A stretch of 64,000 nt of DNA. Origin: Ancylobacter polymorphus. GTDB lineage: Bacteria > Pseudomonadota > Alphaproteobacteria > Rhizobiales > Xanthobacteraceae. The notes below the pieces were generated by a model. The model worked only from the letters and a program-made list of their open reading frames with translations. It searched no databases and was not told the origin of the DNA. A program made the position numbers and the translations under genes. Of the stretch, positions 53,675 to 63,886 are shown piece after piece. The stretch's first letter is position 1. Each line of letters opens with the position of its first letter. Where the stretch lies: positions 62,001 through 126,000 of the forward strand of contig NZ_JAUSUI010000011.1 of NCBI RefSeq assembly GCF_030813495.1, read 5' to 3'.

Positions 53675-56600
53675 GTGGCCCGCGGTCCCATTGAAGACAT
53701 TTACGGCCTGACCGATCTTCAGCGCGCCATGCTGATACGCTGCGCGAGCTATCCCGATCAGCCCCTCTTCATGGGCCAGTGGTGGGCCCTCCTCGCCGGC
53801 CCGCTCGATGAAGATGGCTTCGCGGCCGCGTGGGCCGCTGTCATCCAGCGCCACAGCGTGCTGCGCTCGGGCTTTCACTGGGAACTCAAGGGCGATCCCG
53901 CCCAGGTGGTGGTCGCCGCGCCCAGCTTCGCGGTCGAACGGCTGGACTGGAGCGCCCGCGCGGACTGGCGCGCCGCGCTCGATGCGCTGCTGCAGGAAGA
54001 CCGCACCCAGCCCTTCGATGTGCGCCGTCCGCCGCTGATGCGGGTGCGCCTCGCCAGGCTCGCGGAGGAGGGCGCGGGGTCGCGCCACCTTCTGGTGTGG
54101 ACGCGCCATCACCTCGCCGTCGATGGCTGGTCGCTTGGCGAGATTCTGGACGAGGTTCTCACCCTTTATCGCGGCGGCACGGTGCCTGCCGCGCTACCTT
54201 TCCGCCGCTATGTCGAGTGGTGGCAGGGCCGCGACGCCGCCGCCGGGCGGGCACATTGGGACGCCATGCTTGCCGGCTATCAGCCGGGGGCGACCCCGCG
54301 CGTTTCGACCGCCGCCGCGCCCCGCATCGGCGAGGTCATGCGGAATCTCTCCCCCGCCGTCGCCGACCGCCTCGCCGCCCTCGCGCGCAGCGAGCGTCTG
54401 ACGCTGAGCACGCTGGTCGAAGGCGCCTGGGCGCTGGTGCTCGCCCGCGCGGACGGAACCGACGATGTGGTGATGGGCTGCATCGAAACGGTGCGCCCGC
54501 CCGAACTGCTGGGAGACCAAACCCATCATCTGGTGGGGCCGCAGGTCGGCGTGCTGCCTAGCCGGCTGCGCCGCGACGCGACACCGCTGCGCCATTGGCT
54601 GGCTGAGCTGCAGCAGGCGCGGGCACGGGGACGCGACGCCGGGCCGCTGGGGCTGGATACGATGCGTGACCTGCTCGGCCTGCCGAGCGACGCGCTGCCG
54701 CTGCGCAGCCTGATCGCGGTGCAGACCTATCCGCTGGCGCTGGCGCCCGCCTTCCGCGCCGCCGGGCTTGAGCTGCTGGCGAGCGGCGACGTCACCCTGC
54801 CGGACCTGCCGCTCAATCTGATGGTGGAGATCGGCGAGAGCTTTGAACTGCGGCTGATGGTCGACGAGCTTCATGTGCCGCTGCCGCAGGCCCGGCAGCT
54901 TCTCGCCATGCTCGCCACCGCGCTGGAGCGCCTGCCTTTCCATCTCGACGCGCCCGCCAGCGCCCTCGACGTGATGCCGGAAGCGCTGCTCGCCGAGATC
55001 GCCGCCGCCCTGACGGGCAAGCCCCTGCCCCGGCCGGCAGGGACGGTGGTCGACCTGATCCTGGCGCAGATGCGCGCCCGTCCCGAAGCGCCCGCGCTCG
55101 TCGCCGAGGGCCGCTCGCGCTCCTATGGCGAACTCGGCGCAGAGGCGATCGACCTTGCCGGCCGGCTGGTAGCGGCCGGGGTAAAGCCGGGCGCGCGGGT
55201 CGCGGTCATGCTCGATCAGGGGCCCGAAGCGGTGGCCGCCATTCTCGGCATTCTATTCGCCGGCGCCGCCTATGTGCCGCTCGACCCCGAGGCGCCGGCC
55301 GAGCGCCGGACGATGATCCTCGCCAGCGCCGGCGTCGCCGCCCTCGTCACACGTCACGACCGTGCCGGCGCGGTGCCGGGTCTGCCGGTGCTGACGGTCG
55401 AGGACGCTTCCCCGGAACCCGCCGATCTCGACGCGGTGACGCGGCCGGCGGCAGAGGACGAGGCCTATGTCATCTTCACCTCCGGCTCCACCGGCCAGCC
55501 GAAGGGCGTGAGCGTCGGCCATGACAATCTGCGCACCCATGTAGCCGCCAGCGCGGCGGAAAATGCCGACCTGCCGATCGGCCGCTTCCTGCTGACCTTC
55601 CCGCTGTTCTTCGACGGCTCCGTCACCGGCCTGTTCTGCACGCTCTGCGAAGGCGGCACGCTGGTGCTGCCCGATGCCGGCGCGGCGCGCGACGCTGACC
55701 GGCTGGTCGCGCTCATCCGCGGCGCCGGCGTGACTCATGTGTGCCTCACCCCTTCTTTCTGGGGCATTCTGCTGGAGGCCGCCGGCGCAGACGGCCTGCC
55801 CGCCCTGCGCATGGCCAAGGTGGCGGCCGAGCCCTGCCCGCCCGCGCTGGTCGCCGCCCATGCCGCCCGCGTGCCCCAAGCGGTGCTGTGCAACGAGTAC
55901 GGTCCCACCGAGGCGACCGTGTGGGTCTGTGTCGAACGCTGCCGGCCGGAGACAACAGGCGCCAGCGTCGCCATCGGCCACCCCATCCCCGGCACGGTTC
56001 TGCATGTGGTGGATGGCGAAGACCGCCCCTGCCCTTACGGCACCATTGGCGAACTTGTCATCTCCGGCCCGTCCGTGGCCCGCTTCTATATCGGCGCGGA
56101 GCCGGGCGTGAGCCTGCGTACGTCGTTGGCCGGCACCTCGGCCCCTGCCTATCGCACCGGCGACCGTGTGTCGCTCGCCAGCGATGGCCGGTTGTACTTT
56201 CATGGCCGCCGGGACCGGCAGGTGAAGATAGCCGGCTACAGGATTGAGCCGGGCGAGATCGAAGCGGTGCTGCTGGCGCAGGCCGGCATCCGCGAGGCCG
56301 CGCTTGTGGTCGAGGAGGGAGACGGCCGGCCCGCCCGCCTCGTCGCCCATCTCGCGCCCGACACCGGCCCGGATGAGGCGGAACTGCGCCGGGTCCTGGC
56401 CGCGCGGCTGCCGGCCTACATGATCCCGCAGGCCTTCCTGCGGCATAAGCAGCTTCCGCGCACCGCGAATGGCAAGGTGGATACCGCCGCCCTTCCCCGC
56501 GCCCCGCTCGCCGCGACTTCTGGCGGCGCGGAGCCCCCGCAGGGGCCGCTGGAAACCGCCCTCGCCACCGTGTGGGCGGAGCTGCTCGGCCTTCCCACGG

Positions 56601-56824
56601 TGGGCCGAAACGCCCATTTCTTCGCGCTTGGCGGCAGTTCGCTGCTGGCGATGCAGATGATCGCCCGCCTGCGCCGGGAGCTGGCGCTGCAAGCCACGCT
56701 GGCGGACCTGTTCGAAGCGCCGGAACTCGCCGCGCTGGCGCGGCGGCTCGGAGCCGCGCCGACCGAGGACCCCGCCCCGGCCCCCGTGGCGCGTGCCCGC
56801 GCCCGGGTGGAGTTGCCTTCATGA
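53675..56824 (+). CDS. Nonribosomal peptide synthetase module C-A-T
   Basis: The protein has 1049 residues from the GTG at 53675 (GAAGG upstream); the ATG at 53627 would add 16 residues. Domains: C about 1-435 (His146 in HHLAVDGWS), A about 450-930 (FTSGSTGQPKG near 600, Asp647 in FFDGSV, NGKVDT), and T with Ser989 in GGSSL. No E or TE domain. The C domain receives an upstream chain ending in the epimerised residue of the PKS/NRPS protein, so a DCL-type domain is expected. By eye the A-domain pocket reads DGTCKAEVWK, which matches no code I can assign. The next NRPS starts 28 bases after its stop. Confidence 0.92.
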   Translation: MARGPIEDIYGLTDLQRAMLIRCASYPDQPLFMGQWWALLAGPLDEDGFAAAWAAVIQRHSVLRSGFHWELKGDPAQVVVAAPSFAVERLDWSARADWRAALDALLQEDRTQPFDVRRPPLMRVRLARLAEEGAGSRHLLVWTRHHLAVDGWSLGEILDEVLTLYRGGTVPAALPFRRYVEWWQGRDAAAGRAHWDAMLAGYQPGATPRVSTAAAPRIGEVMRNLSPAVADRLAALARSERLTLSTLVEGAWALVLARADGTDDVVMGCIETVRPPELLGDQTHHLVGPQVGVLPSRLRRDATPLRHWLAELQQARARGRDAGPLGLDTMRDLLGLPSDALPLRSLIAVQTYPLALAPAFRAAGLELLASGDVTLPDLPLNLMVEIGESFELRLMVDELHVPLPQARQLLAMLATALERLPFHLDAPASALDVMPEALLAEIAAALTGKPLPRPAGTVVDLILAQMRARPEAPALVAEGRSRSYGELGAEAIDLAGRLVAAGVKPGARVAVMLDQGPEAVAAILGILFAGAAYVPLDPEAPAERRTMILASAGVAALVTRHDRAGAVPGLPVLTVEDASPEPADLDAVTRPAAEDEAYVIFTSGSTGQPKGVSVGHDNLRTHVAASAAENADLPIGRFLLTFPLFFDGSVTGLFCTLCEGGTLVLPDAGAARDADRLVALIRGAGVTHVCLTPSFWGILLEAAGADGLPALRMAKVAAEPCPPALVAAHAARVPQAVLCNEYGPTEATVWVCVERCRPETTGASVAIGHPIPGTVLHVVDGEDRPCPYGTIGELVISGPSVARFYIGAEPGVSLRTSLAGTSAPAYRTGDRVSLASDGRLYFHGRRDRQVKIAGYRIEPGEIEAVLLAQAGIREAALVVEEGDGRPARLVAHLAPDTGPDEAELRRVLAARLPAYMIPQAFLRHKQLPRTANGKVDTAALPRAPLAATSGGAEPPQGPLETALATVWAELLGLPTVGRNAHFFALGGSSLLAMQMIARLRRELALQATLADLFEAPELAALARRLGAAPTEDPAPAPVARARARVELPS

Positions 56825-56852
56825 GGGCGCGACCGGCGCCGGGGCCGCGCTG

Positions 56853-59800
56853 ATGGCCAGCGGCTATGTTGCCGGCCTCTCCTTTGGCCAGCGCCAGATC
56901 AGGATGGCGGAATTGCTGCGGCCCGGCCGCACGCTGTTCGCCATGCCCCTGCTCGTGCGCATCGAGGGGCGGATCGATTCGGACGTGCTGCGCGCCGCGC
57001 TCGCAATGGTGGCACGACGGCACGATAGTCTGCGTGCCTCCTTCCCCCTGGTGAATGGCGCGCCGGTACAGGCCGTGGCGGACGAGGTGCCGCTGCCGCT
57101 CGCTGTCATCGCCACGGGAGAGGCTTTCGACAGCCCCGCCTTTGATGCCGCCGTGGCCGCGCAAGCGCAGGCGATGGTGAACGAGCCTTTCGATCTCTCG
57201 GCCGGGCCGCTGGCGCGCTTCAGCCTGGTGAGAGCGGCGGAGGGCGGCGTGCTGGTGGCCGTGCTCCACCACATCATCAGCGACGGGGCCTCGCTCACGA
57301 TCCTGCGGCGCGATCTGGTGGCGGCCTATGACGCGGCGCTGGCCAGCCGGCCGGAGGCGAGGCCGCCGCTACCGCTGCAATTTCCCGATGTCGCGGATTG
57401 GGAGCAGGAGCGGTTCGGTGCTCCCGGCCCCGCGCTCGATGCCGCCATGGCGGCGTGGCGTGCCCGGCTCGCCGGTGCTCCGGCCCGGCTCGATCTGCCC
57501 TATGATCGCGCGCAGGGTGAAGGCGGCAGCCTACGCTCGGCTCAGGCGGAGCTGCATGTGCCGGGCGATGTCGCCGCCACACTCGCCGCGCTGGCGCGGC
57601 GGGAGGGGGCGAGCGAATTCAGCCTCTACCTCGCCCTGCTGTTCGTCGTGCTGCGGCGCTGGAGCGGGCTGGACGATCTCGTCGTCACCATTCCCGCCGC
57701 GCGCCGCGACCGGCCGGACCTTGCCGACTTGATCGGGCTACTGGTCGACACGCTGCCGATCCGCGCCACCATAACGGATGAGGCGCGCTTTCCCGCGTTG
57801 CTGGGAGAGGTTCAGAACAGCCTGCGCGCGGCTCTGGCGCAGCGCGACCTGCCCTTCGAGCGCATCGTCGAGGCGAGCGGTGTCGAGCGACGGGGCGAGG
57901 CGGCGCCTTTCCTGCAGGTGCTGTTCGGTGCGGCAGAGCCCCCGGCGCCCGCCCTCACCGCGCTGGACGGCACGCGCTTCGCGATCCTGCCGGAGCAGCT
58001 CGACCAGGAAGCCAAGGCGGAACTGTCGGTGGTCTATGCCGCCGCCCCGGACGGGCTGCGCCTGTGGTGCCGCTACGATGCCATGCTGTTCGACGCCGCG
58101 ACCATCGAGGCCGTGCTCGGCTGGTTCGGCCGGCTGGCACAAGCACTGGCGGTGCAGCCGGACCAGCCGGTTTTAGAGATTCCGCTGCTCTCCGCCTCTG
58201 AAGGCGCGGCGCAGGTGGCGGGTTTCAACGCCACCGCCGTTGCCTATGAACGCGAGGACAGCGCCATCGCCCTGTTCTTCCGTGACGCGGCGCGCCTCCC
58301 GGACGCGATCGCGGTCGAGGAAGACGGGCTGCGTCTCAGCTATGGCGCGCTCGCCGACCGGGTGCGCCGGCTGGCGGGCGTGCTGGCGGCGCAGGGGGTC
58401 GGTGCGGGCGAGGTGGTGCTGCTGGTGCTGCCGGTCTCCGGTGCGCTGATCGAGGCACAGCTCGCGGTGCTGGCGCTCGGCGCCGCCTATGCGCCGATCG
58501 ACCCCACCTATCCGGCCGAACAGCGCGATGTGCGCGCGCGCCAGGTCGGCGCCCGCCACGCCGTGTCGCTCGACCCGTCGCAGGCGACGGAAGGATGCGC
58601 CACGCTGGGCTGGGCGGCGCTGCGTGAGGCTGCCGAGGCGGCGGCGCCGCATCCCGAGGTCGGGTTAAGCGCGCAGAGCCCGGCCTATGTGATGTTCACC
58701 TCCGGCTCCACCGGCACGCCGAAGGCGGTGAGCGTGCCGCACCGCGCCATTGTCCGCCTCGCCCGCGCGCAGGGGCTGGCCGCCCCCGGTCTGCGCGCCG
58801 CCGTCTATTCGAACCCCGCCTTCGACGCCTCGACGCTGGAAATCTGGGTGCCGCTGCTCAATGGCGGCACGCTGCTGCCGGTGGACCGCACGGTGGTGAT
58901 GGACCCGCGTGCCCTGCGGCTGTTTCTTCACGAAGGACGGATTTCGCTGTTGTGGATCACCGCCGGGCTGTTCCAGCAGATCGCCGCGCTGGACCCGGCG
59001 GCCTTTGCGGGACCGCGCCTCGTGATCACAGGCGGCGACGTGGTCAATCCGGTGGCGGCGCGCGCCGTGCTGGCAGCGGGCCGCGCGAAGGGGCTGTCGC
59101 TGTTCAACGGCTATGGCCCGACCGAGAACACCACCTTCAGCACGCTTTTCGACATTGCCGATCTCGGCGTCGACGAGCTGACCATCCCCATCGGCCAGCC
59201 GATCTCCAACAGCACCGCCTATGTGCTCGATCCCGCCGGCCGCCCGCTGCCACCGGGCCTGGTGGGCGAACTCTGGGTCGGCGGCGACGGCGTCGCGCTC
59301 GGCTATCACGGCGATGCGGACCTCACCGCCGCCCGCTTCCGGCCCGATCCGTTCGCCACCGGCCCGGCGGCGCGGATGTACCGCACCGGTGACCTCGCCC
59401 GCTGGCGGGCGGACGGCAGCATCGTTTTCCTCGGCCGCGCCGACCGGCAGGTGAAGGTGCGCGGCTTCCGCATTGAGCTTGGCGAGATCGAGGCCGTGCT
59501 GGCGCTGCATCCCGGCGTCGCCGGCGCCGCCGTGCTGGCGCCGCGCCGGGCGAGCGGCGAGCGCGATCTCGTCGCCTATGTCGCGCCCAAGGTGGGCCTT
59601 GCGCTCACACCAGCCGAGTTGCGCGCGCATCTGGAAGCCCGCCTGCCCCGGCAGATGCTGCCGCAGGCTTATCTCCTTCTCGACCGCCTGCCACTCAATG
59701 CCAATGGCAAGGTCGATACCCGCGCCCTGCCGGCGGTCGAGATCGCGGAAACTCCCGCCGAAGCGCCGGTGGAGCCGCGCACGCCGGAAGAACGCATTCT

Positions 59801-62800
59801 CGCGCGCATCTGGGCCGATCTGCTGACGACGGCCGCCTTCGGGGTGCGCGACAATTTCTTCCATGTCGGCGGCGATTCCATCCTCACCATCCGCCTCGTC
59901 GCCCGGGCCTATGAGGCCGGCCTCGACCTCGAACTGAAGGATGTGTTCGACCAGCCGACCATAGAAGGTCTCGCCGCCATCGCCCTGAGGCGTCAGAGGG
60001 CGGTGCAGGCGCGCAGCCATGGCGCCCGTTATGGGGCGGAACTGATTGCCGCCGCCTGCGATTCCCGCAATCCCTGCCGCTTTGTCAGCGTCTCGGTGCC
60101 GGCCAGCGTGTCCACCGTCGATCTCGGCTATGCGATCGAGCGCCTCGCCGAGCGGCACGATGCGCTGCGCCTCGTACGGGTGGAGGACGCCACCGGGCGC
60201 TCGCTCGCCATATCCGATTTCCTCCCCGCCGTGCCCGTGCGCTTCGTCGATGTGCCCGCGACGACGCTCGACGATCTCGACCGCTGGATCACCGATAACA
60301 GCGCCCGGCTGGCGCGCGGCATCGACCTGGCGGCGGGGGTGACCATTGCCGCCACGCTGGTGACAGCGCAGGCGCCGGCGGCCGGAAGGGCCACCGTCGT
60401 GCTCGCACTGCATGAGGCCGTGGCGGACGACCGGGCACTGCTGCTGCTGGCGACCGAGCTTGAAGCCGCGCTGGCCGCCGGGCCGGACAGCGCCCTCCCG
60501 CCGGCGCCGCCTTTCGGCTTCTCGCACTGGCTCGCCTGGCTCGCCGACCATGCCGCAAGCCCACAGGTGCGCGCGGCGGCGATGGCGTGCGAGGCCGCCG
60601 AGGCCGAAGCGCCGCCCGATGCGTTCGCCGCCAGCTCCCCCACCCTCGCCGCCGCGCAGCTGCTGTTGGAGGCCGGCACCTCGCGCCTGCTGCTGGAGGA
60701 ATTGCCCGGCCGGCTCGGCGTGTCGCTGGTCGATGCGTTGCTGGTCGCGCTCGGCGAGACGCTGGACGGGGCGCCCGCCGTCGAGCTGGTGGATGGCCGC
60801 CGCGCCCTGCCGCCGGGCACGCCGGAAGCGGCGGGCCTCGTCGGCAATCTCGACGTGCTGCTGCCCTTGCAGGCCTGCGCATCTGGGGCTCCGCTTGGCG
60901 CGCGGCTGCGCGCGGCCAAGACGGGGCGCCAGCGCGCCGAGCCGCTGGGCCTCGCCTTCAGCGCGATCCGCACCGCCTTCCACTTCGCCCCGCCGGCGCT
61001 CTATGTGGCTTTGCTGCCGGCCGCCGCGCCGGATCCGGCGATCCGCCTGCACCCGCATGCGCCGAACGTCCCGGATACGGTCCGCGCCGGACTGACGGTG
61101 CGGGTGAGCGGCGGGCGCCTCGCGCTCGGCTGGTCGGAGGCCGCGCCCGTCGAGACGGCGGAGGCTCGTCTGGCGGCCATCGCTGAGAGCCTGCGCGCCA
61201 TTGCCGGCTGGACGCAAGGCCAGGCCGCGCCCTTGCTCACCCCCGGAGATTTCCCGCTTGCCGGGCTCGATACGGCGACGCTGGACGCTCTGGCCGGAGC
61301 GTGCCCCGATGTCGAGGATATCTACCCGCTCTCGCCCATGCAGGAGGCGATGCTGCTGCATTCGCTCAGCCGGCAGGGATCGGCGGTGAATTTCGAGCAG
61401 AGCTGCATGCGCTTTACGGGCGCGCTCGACAGCGCGGCGCTGCGCAAGGCATGGGCACTGGTGTTCGAGCGCCACGCGGTGCTGCGCAGCGTGTTTCGTT
61501 GGCGTGGACTGGAGCGGCCGCTGCAGCTCGTCCGCCGCAATGCCCCACCGCCGGTGGAGCTGGAAATCTGGCCGGGCTTCAGCGCGGAACGGCTGGAACA
61601 GCGGCTGGCGCAGGATCGCGCGGCAGGCTTCGACCTGGAGGCCGGCCCGCTCGCCCGGTTGATCCTGATTCGGGTGAACGCCGGCGAGGCCTATCTCATC
61701 GCCTCCTTCCATCACATGCTGGCCGATGGCTGGTGCCTCGCCCAGCTGGAGCGGGAGGCCCGCGCCGCCTATGAGGCGCTGCGGCGCGGCATGCCGCCGG
61801 CATTGCCGCCGCCGGCCCGCTTCCGCGACTTCATCGCCTGGACCGCGACGCTGGAGCGCGAGGGCCTGCGCGCGGCCTTCGTGCCGCTTCTCGCCGGTGC
61901 GCCCGCGCAGCCGGCGCTGCATCCGGCCGGCAATGGCGCGGCAAGCTATGTCACCCTCCGCCGCCCGCTGCCGGTGGAGCCGAGCAAGGCGCTGAGCGAT
62001 CTCTCGCGCCGGCGCGGCCTCACGATCGCCGCCCTCGCGCATCTCGCCTGGGGCCTGTGGACCGCCGCCCGGCGCGGGGTGGCGGACACGGTTTTCTGCA
62101 CCACCGTTTCCGGCCGGCCGCCGCAGGTGCCGGGCGTCGAGCAGATGGTCGGCCTGTTCATCAACAACCTGCCGGTACGGCTGCGCTTTTCGCCTTCCAG
62201 CCCGCTGCTGGCTCTGGCGCAGGAGATGCAGCGCCAGATCGCCGCTTTGCAATCGCAGGCGCAGCTGTCGCTGCGGGAGGTCGCCGAGGCCGCCGGGGTT
62301 GCCGATCGCGCCTCCTGCCTGTTCGACACGTTGCTGGTGGTGGAGAACATGCCGGCGGGCTCGGACGCCTGGACCGGCGCCGGCGGGCTGCGGGTGGAGA
62401 GCGTGCACAATGCGCTGAAATCCGCCTACAGCCTCACCGGCGTGGTGGTGCCGGGCGAGCGGATCGGGCTTTCCCTCGTGCTGCCGGACCTCGATGGCAC
62501 CGCCACCATTCGAGGCGAGGCGATGATCGAGGAATTCGCCGCCGTCTTCGCCGCTCTGCCCGGCCTCATCGACGGGACGGTCGCCACCGTGCCGCTGCCG
62601 GCTGCCGCTCCCCTGCCGCCTGCGGAAGAAAGCCCGGACATCAACGACGCGTCGGCGCCGGACGCTGCGCCACTCGCACCGCCCGCCGACGCTACCGAGG
62701 CAGCGGTGCTGGACGTGCTCGCCGCGTTGCTCGGCCCCCGCCTGGCGCGCTCCGGGGACGTGCTGGCGGCCGGTCTCACCTCGCTCGGCCTGGCCACAGC

Positions 62801-63791
62801 GGCGGCCCGGCTGTCGGAACGGCTTGCCCGCCCCGTGCCGGTCACGGCGCTGATCGAGCATCGCAGCGCCGCCGCGCTGGCGCGGGCGCTCTCCCGGCAG
62901 AAGGCCGGGGCGACGGCGTGGGATGCGGTGGTGCCGCTTACCGGCGGGGAGGACCCGCCTTTCATCTGTGCCCACCCCATCGCCGGCGATGTCAGCGCCT
63001 TCCTCGATCTGGCCCGGGCCTTTCCGGCGGATATTCCCTTCTGGGCCCTGCAGGCGCCGGGGCTGGAGAAGGGCCAGGAACCGCCCAACGGCGTCGCGGC
63101 GCTGGCCGCCGCCAATCTCGACGCGCTGGCCCGAAGGGGCGTCGCCGCCCCACGCTTCCTCGGCGGCTACTCATTCGGCGGCATCGTCGCCTATGAGATG
63201 GCCTGCCAGCTTCACGCGCGCGGCACGCCGCCCGAACGGCTCGTCATCATCGACACGCCCGCCCCGCTCGGCAGCCGCTCGGTGCTGCCGGAGGATCCCG
63301 AACGGGCGCAGGCACAATGGCTGCTGCGGATGGCGCAGGTCCGCGCCCGCCACCATGAGGCCCCGCTCGCCCTCAGCATGGAGGAATTGCTGGCGCGAAC
63401 CGGAGAGGCGCGCTTCGCCCTCGCCTGCGCGCGGATGCGGCAAGCCGGGTTGATCGCGCCGGAAGCCGACACCGCCTGGCTGCGCCGCGCCTATCGCGCC
63501 AGCCGCGCTCTCTATGACGCCTTCCTGACCTATGCCCCTCCCGAGAACGCTCCGCGGAACCTGAAGCTGTGCCTTGTGCGCGCTTCCCATCCCGCTGGCG
63601 GTGATCTGAGCGAGGCCGATCGGGCCGTTCTCGCCGCACCTGATATGGGCTGGTCCCGGCTTAATGATCACGTGCTCGGCGTGCGCGAGGTTCCAGGCGA
63701 TCATGTGTCCATGCTCTCCGGCGCGGCGGCGGCCCAAACGGCTGGGGCCATCGCCTCTTTTCTCGACATGTCCTCCGCTGTGCGCAGGTAG
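56853..63791 (+). CDS. NRPS C-A-T-(degenerate E)-C-T-TE
   Basis: The 2312-residue protein contains: C1 about 1-435 (His140 in HHIISDG); A about 470-965 (TSGSTGTPKAVSV near 616); T1 with Ser1009 in GGDSI; a C/E-superfamily region about 1040-1465 whose expected HHxxxDG reads LHEAVADD around His1187; C2 about 1490-1910 (His1621 in HHMLADGW); T2 with Ser1977 in GLTSLGL; and a type I thioesterase with Ser2107 (GYSFGG), probable Asp2134 and His2284 (GDHVSML). The A pocket by eye reads DALWIGGTFK, one residue from the known Val code DAFWIGGTFK. The final C-T-TE has no A domain. The TE would release the product by hydrolysis or cyclisation. Confidence 0.93.
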   Translation: MASGYVAGLSFGQRQIRMAELLRPGRTLFAMPLLVRIEGRIDSDVLRAALAMVARRHDSLRASFPLVNGAPVQAVADEVPLPLAVIATGEAFDSPAFDAAVAAQAQAMVNEPFDLSAGPLARFSLVRAAEGGVLVAVLHHIISDGASLTILRRDLVAAYDAALASRPEARPPLPLQFPDVADWEQERFGAPGPALDAAMAAWRARLAGAPARLDLPYDRAQGEGGSLRSAQAELHVPGDVAATLAALARREGASEFSLYLALLFVVLRRWSGLDDLVVTIPAARRDRPDLADLIGLLVDTLPIRATITDEARFPALLGEVQNSLRAALAQRDLPFERIVEASGVERRGEAAPFLQVLFGAAEPPAPALTALDGTRFAILPEQLDQEAKAELSVVYAAAPDGLRLWCRYDAMLFDAATIEAVLGWFGRLAQALAVQPDQPVLEIPLLSASEGAAQVAGFNATAVAYEREDSAIALFFRDAARLPDAIAVEEDGLRLSYGALADRVRRLAGVLAAQGVGAGEVVLLVLPVSGALIEAQLAVLALGAAYAPIDPTYPAEQRDVRARQVGARHAVSLDPSQATEGCATLGWAALREAAEAAAPHPEVGLSAQSPAYVMFTSGSTGTPKAVSVPHRAIVRLARAQGLAAPGLRAAVYSNPAFDASTLEIWVPLLNGGTLLPVDRTVVMDPRALRLFLHEGRISLLWITAGLFQQIAALDPAAFAGPRLVITGGDVVNPVAARAVLAAGRAKGLSLFNGYGPTENTTFSTLFDIADLGVDELTIPIGQPISNSTAYVLDPAGRPLPPGLVGELWVGGDGVALGYHGDADLTAARFRPDPFATGPAARMYRTGDLARWRADGSIVFLGRADRQVKVRGFRIELGEIEAVLALHPGVAGAAVLAPRRASGERDLVAYVAPKVGLALTPAELRAHLEARLPRQMLPQAYLLLDRLPLNANGKVDTRALPAVEIAETPAEAPVEPRTPEERILARIWADLLTTAAFGVRDNFFHVGGDSILTIRLVARAYEAGLDLELKDVFDQPTIEGLAAIALRRQRAVQARSHGARYGAELIAAACDSRNPCRFVSVSVPASVSTVDLGYAIERLAERHDALRLVRVEDATGRSLAISDFLPAVPVRFVDVPATTLDDLDRWITDNSARLARGIDLAAGVTIAATLVTAQAPAAGRATVVLALHEAVADDRALLLLATELEAALAAGPDSALPPAPPFGFSHWLAWLADHAASPQVRAAAMACEAAEAEAPPDAFAASSPTLAAAQLLLEAGTSRLLLEELPGRLGVSLVDALLVALGETLDGAPAVELVDGRRALPPGTPEAAGLVGNLDVLLPLQACASGAPLGARLRAAKTGRQRAEPLGLAFSAIRTAFHFAPPALYVALLPAAAPDPAIRLHPHAPNVPDTVRAGLTVRVSGGRLALGWSEAAPVETAEARLAAIAESLRAIAGWTQGQAAPLLTPGDFPLAGLDTATLDALAGACPDVEDIYPLSPMQEAMLLHSLSRQGSAVNFEQSCMRFTGALDSAALRKAWALVFERHAVLRSVFRWRGLERPLQLVRRNAPPPVELEIWPGFSAERLEQRLAQDRAAGFDLEAGPLARLILIRVNAGEAYLIASFHHMLADGWCLAQLEREARAAYEALRRGMPPALPPPARFRDFIAWTATLEREGLRAAFVPLLAGAPAQPALHPAGNGAASYVTLRRPLPVEPSKALSDLSRRRGLTIAALAHLAWGLWTAARRGVADTVFCTTVSGRPPQVPGVEQMVGLFINNLPVRLRFSPSSPLLALAQEMQRQIAALQSQAQLSLREVAEAAGVADRASCLFDTLLVVENMPAGSDAWTGAGGLRVESVHNALKSAYSLTGVVVPGERIGLSLVLPDLDGTATIRGEAMIEEFAAVFAALPGLIDGTVATVPLPAAAPLPPAEESPDINDASAPDAAPLAPPADATEAAVLDVLAALLGPRLARSGDVLAAGLTSLGLATAAARLSERLARPVPVTALIEHRSAAALARALSRQKAGATAWDAVVPLTGGEDPPFICAHPIAGDVSAFLDLARAFPADIPFWALQAPGLEKGQEPPNGVAALAAANLDALARRGVAAPRFLGGYSFGGIVAYEMACQLHARGTPPERLVIIDTPAPLGSRSVLPEDPERAQAQWLLRMAQVRARHHEAPLALSMEELLARTGEARFALACARMRQAGLIAPEADTAWLRRAYRASRALYDAFLTYAPPENAPRNLKLCLVRASHPAGGDLSEADRAVLAAPDMGWSRLNDHVLGVREVPGDHVSMLSGAAAAQTAGAIASFLDMSSAVRR

Positions 63792-63886
63792 GATGACGCC
63801 ATGGGGAAGGCGCGATTCGCGGCACAGAGAGACATCGACCGGCGCAAGACGCCGCGCACCGGGCGGCGGCCGGGGCGCGCGGGCGG

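Noticed and set aside
58665-62975. A 1436-codon open frame on the minus strand
   Set aside because: It is antisense to the NRPS with recognisable domains; the translation is Arg/Gly/His/Gln-rich low-complexity sequence, a usual shadow of high third-position GC.
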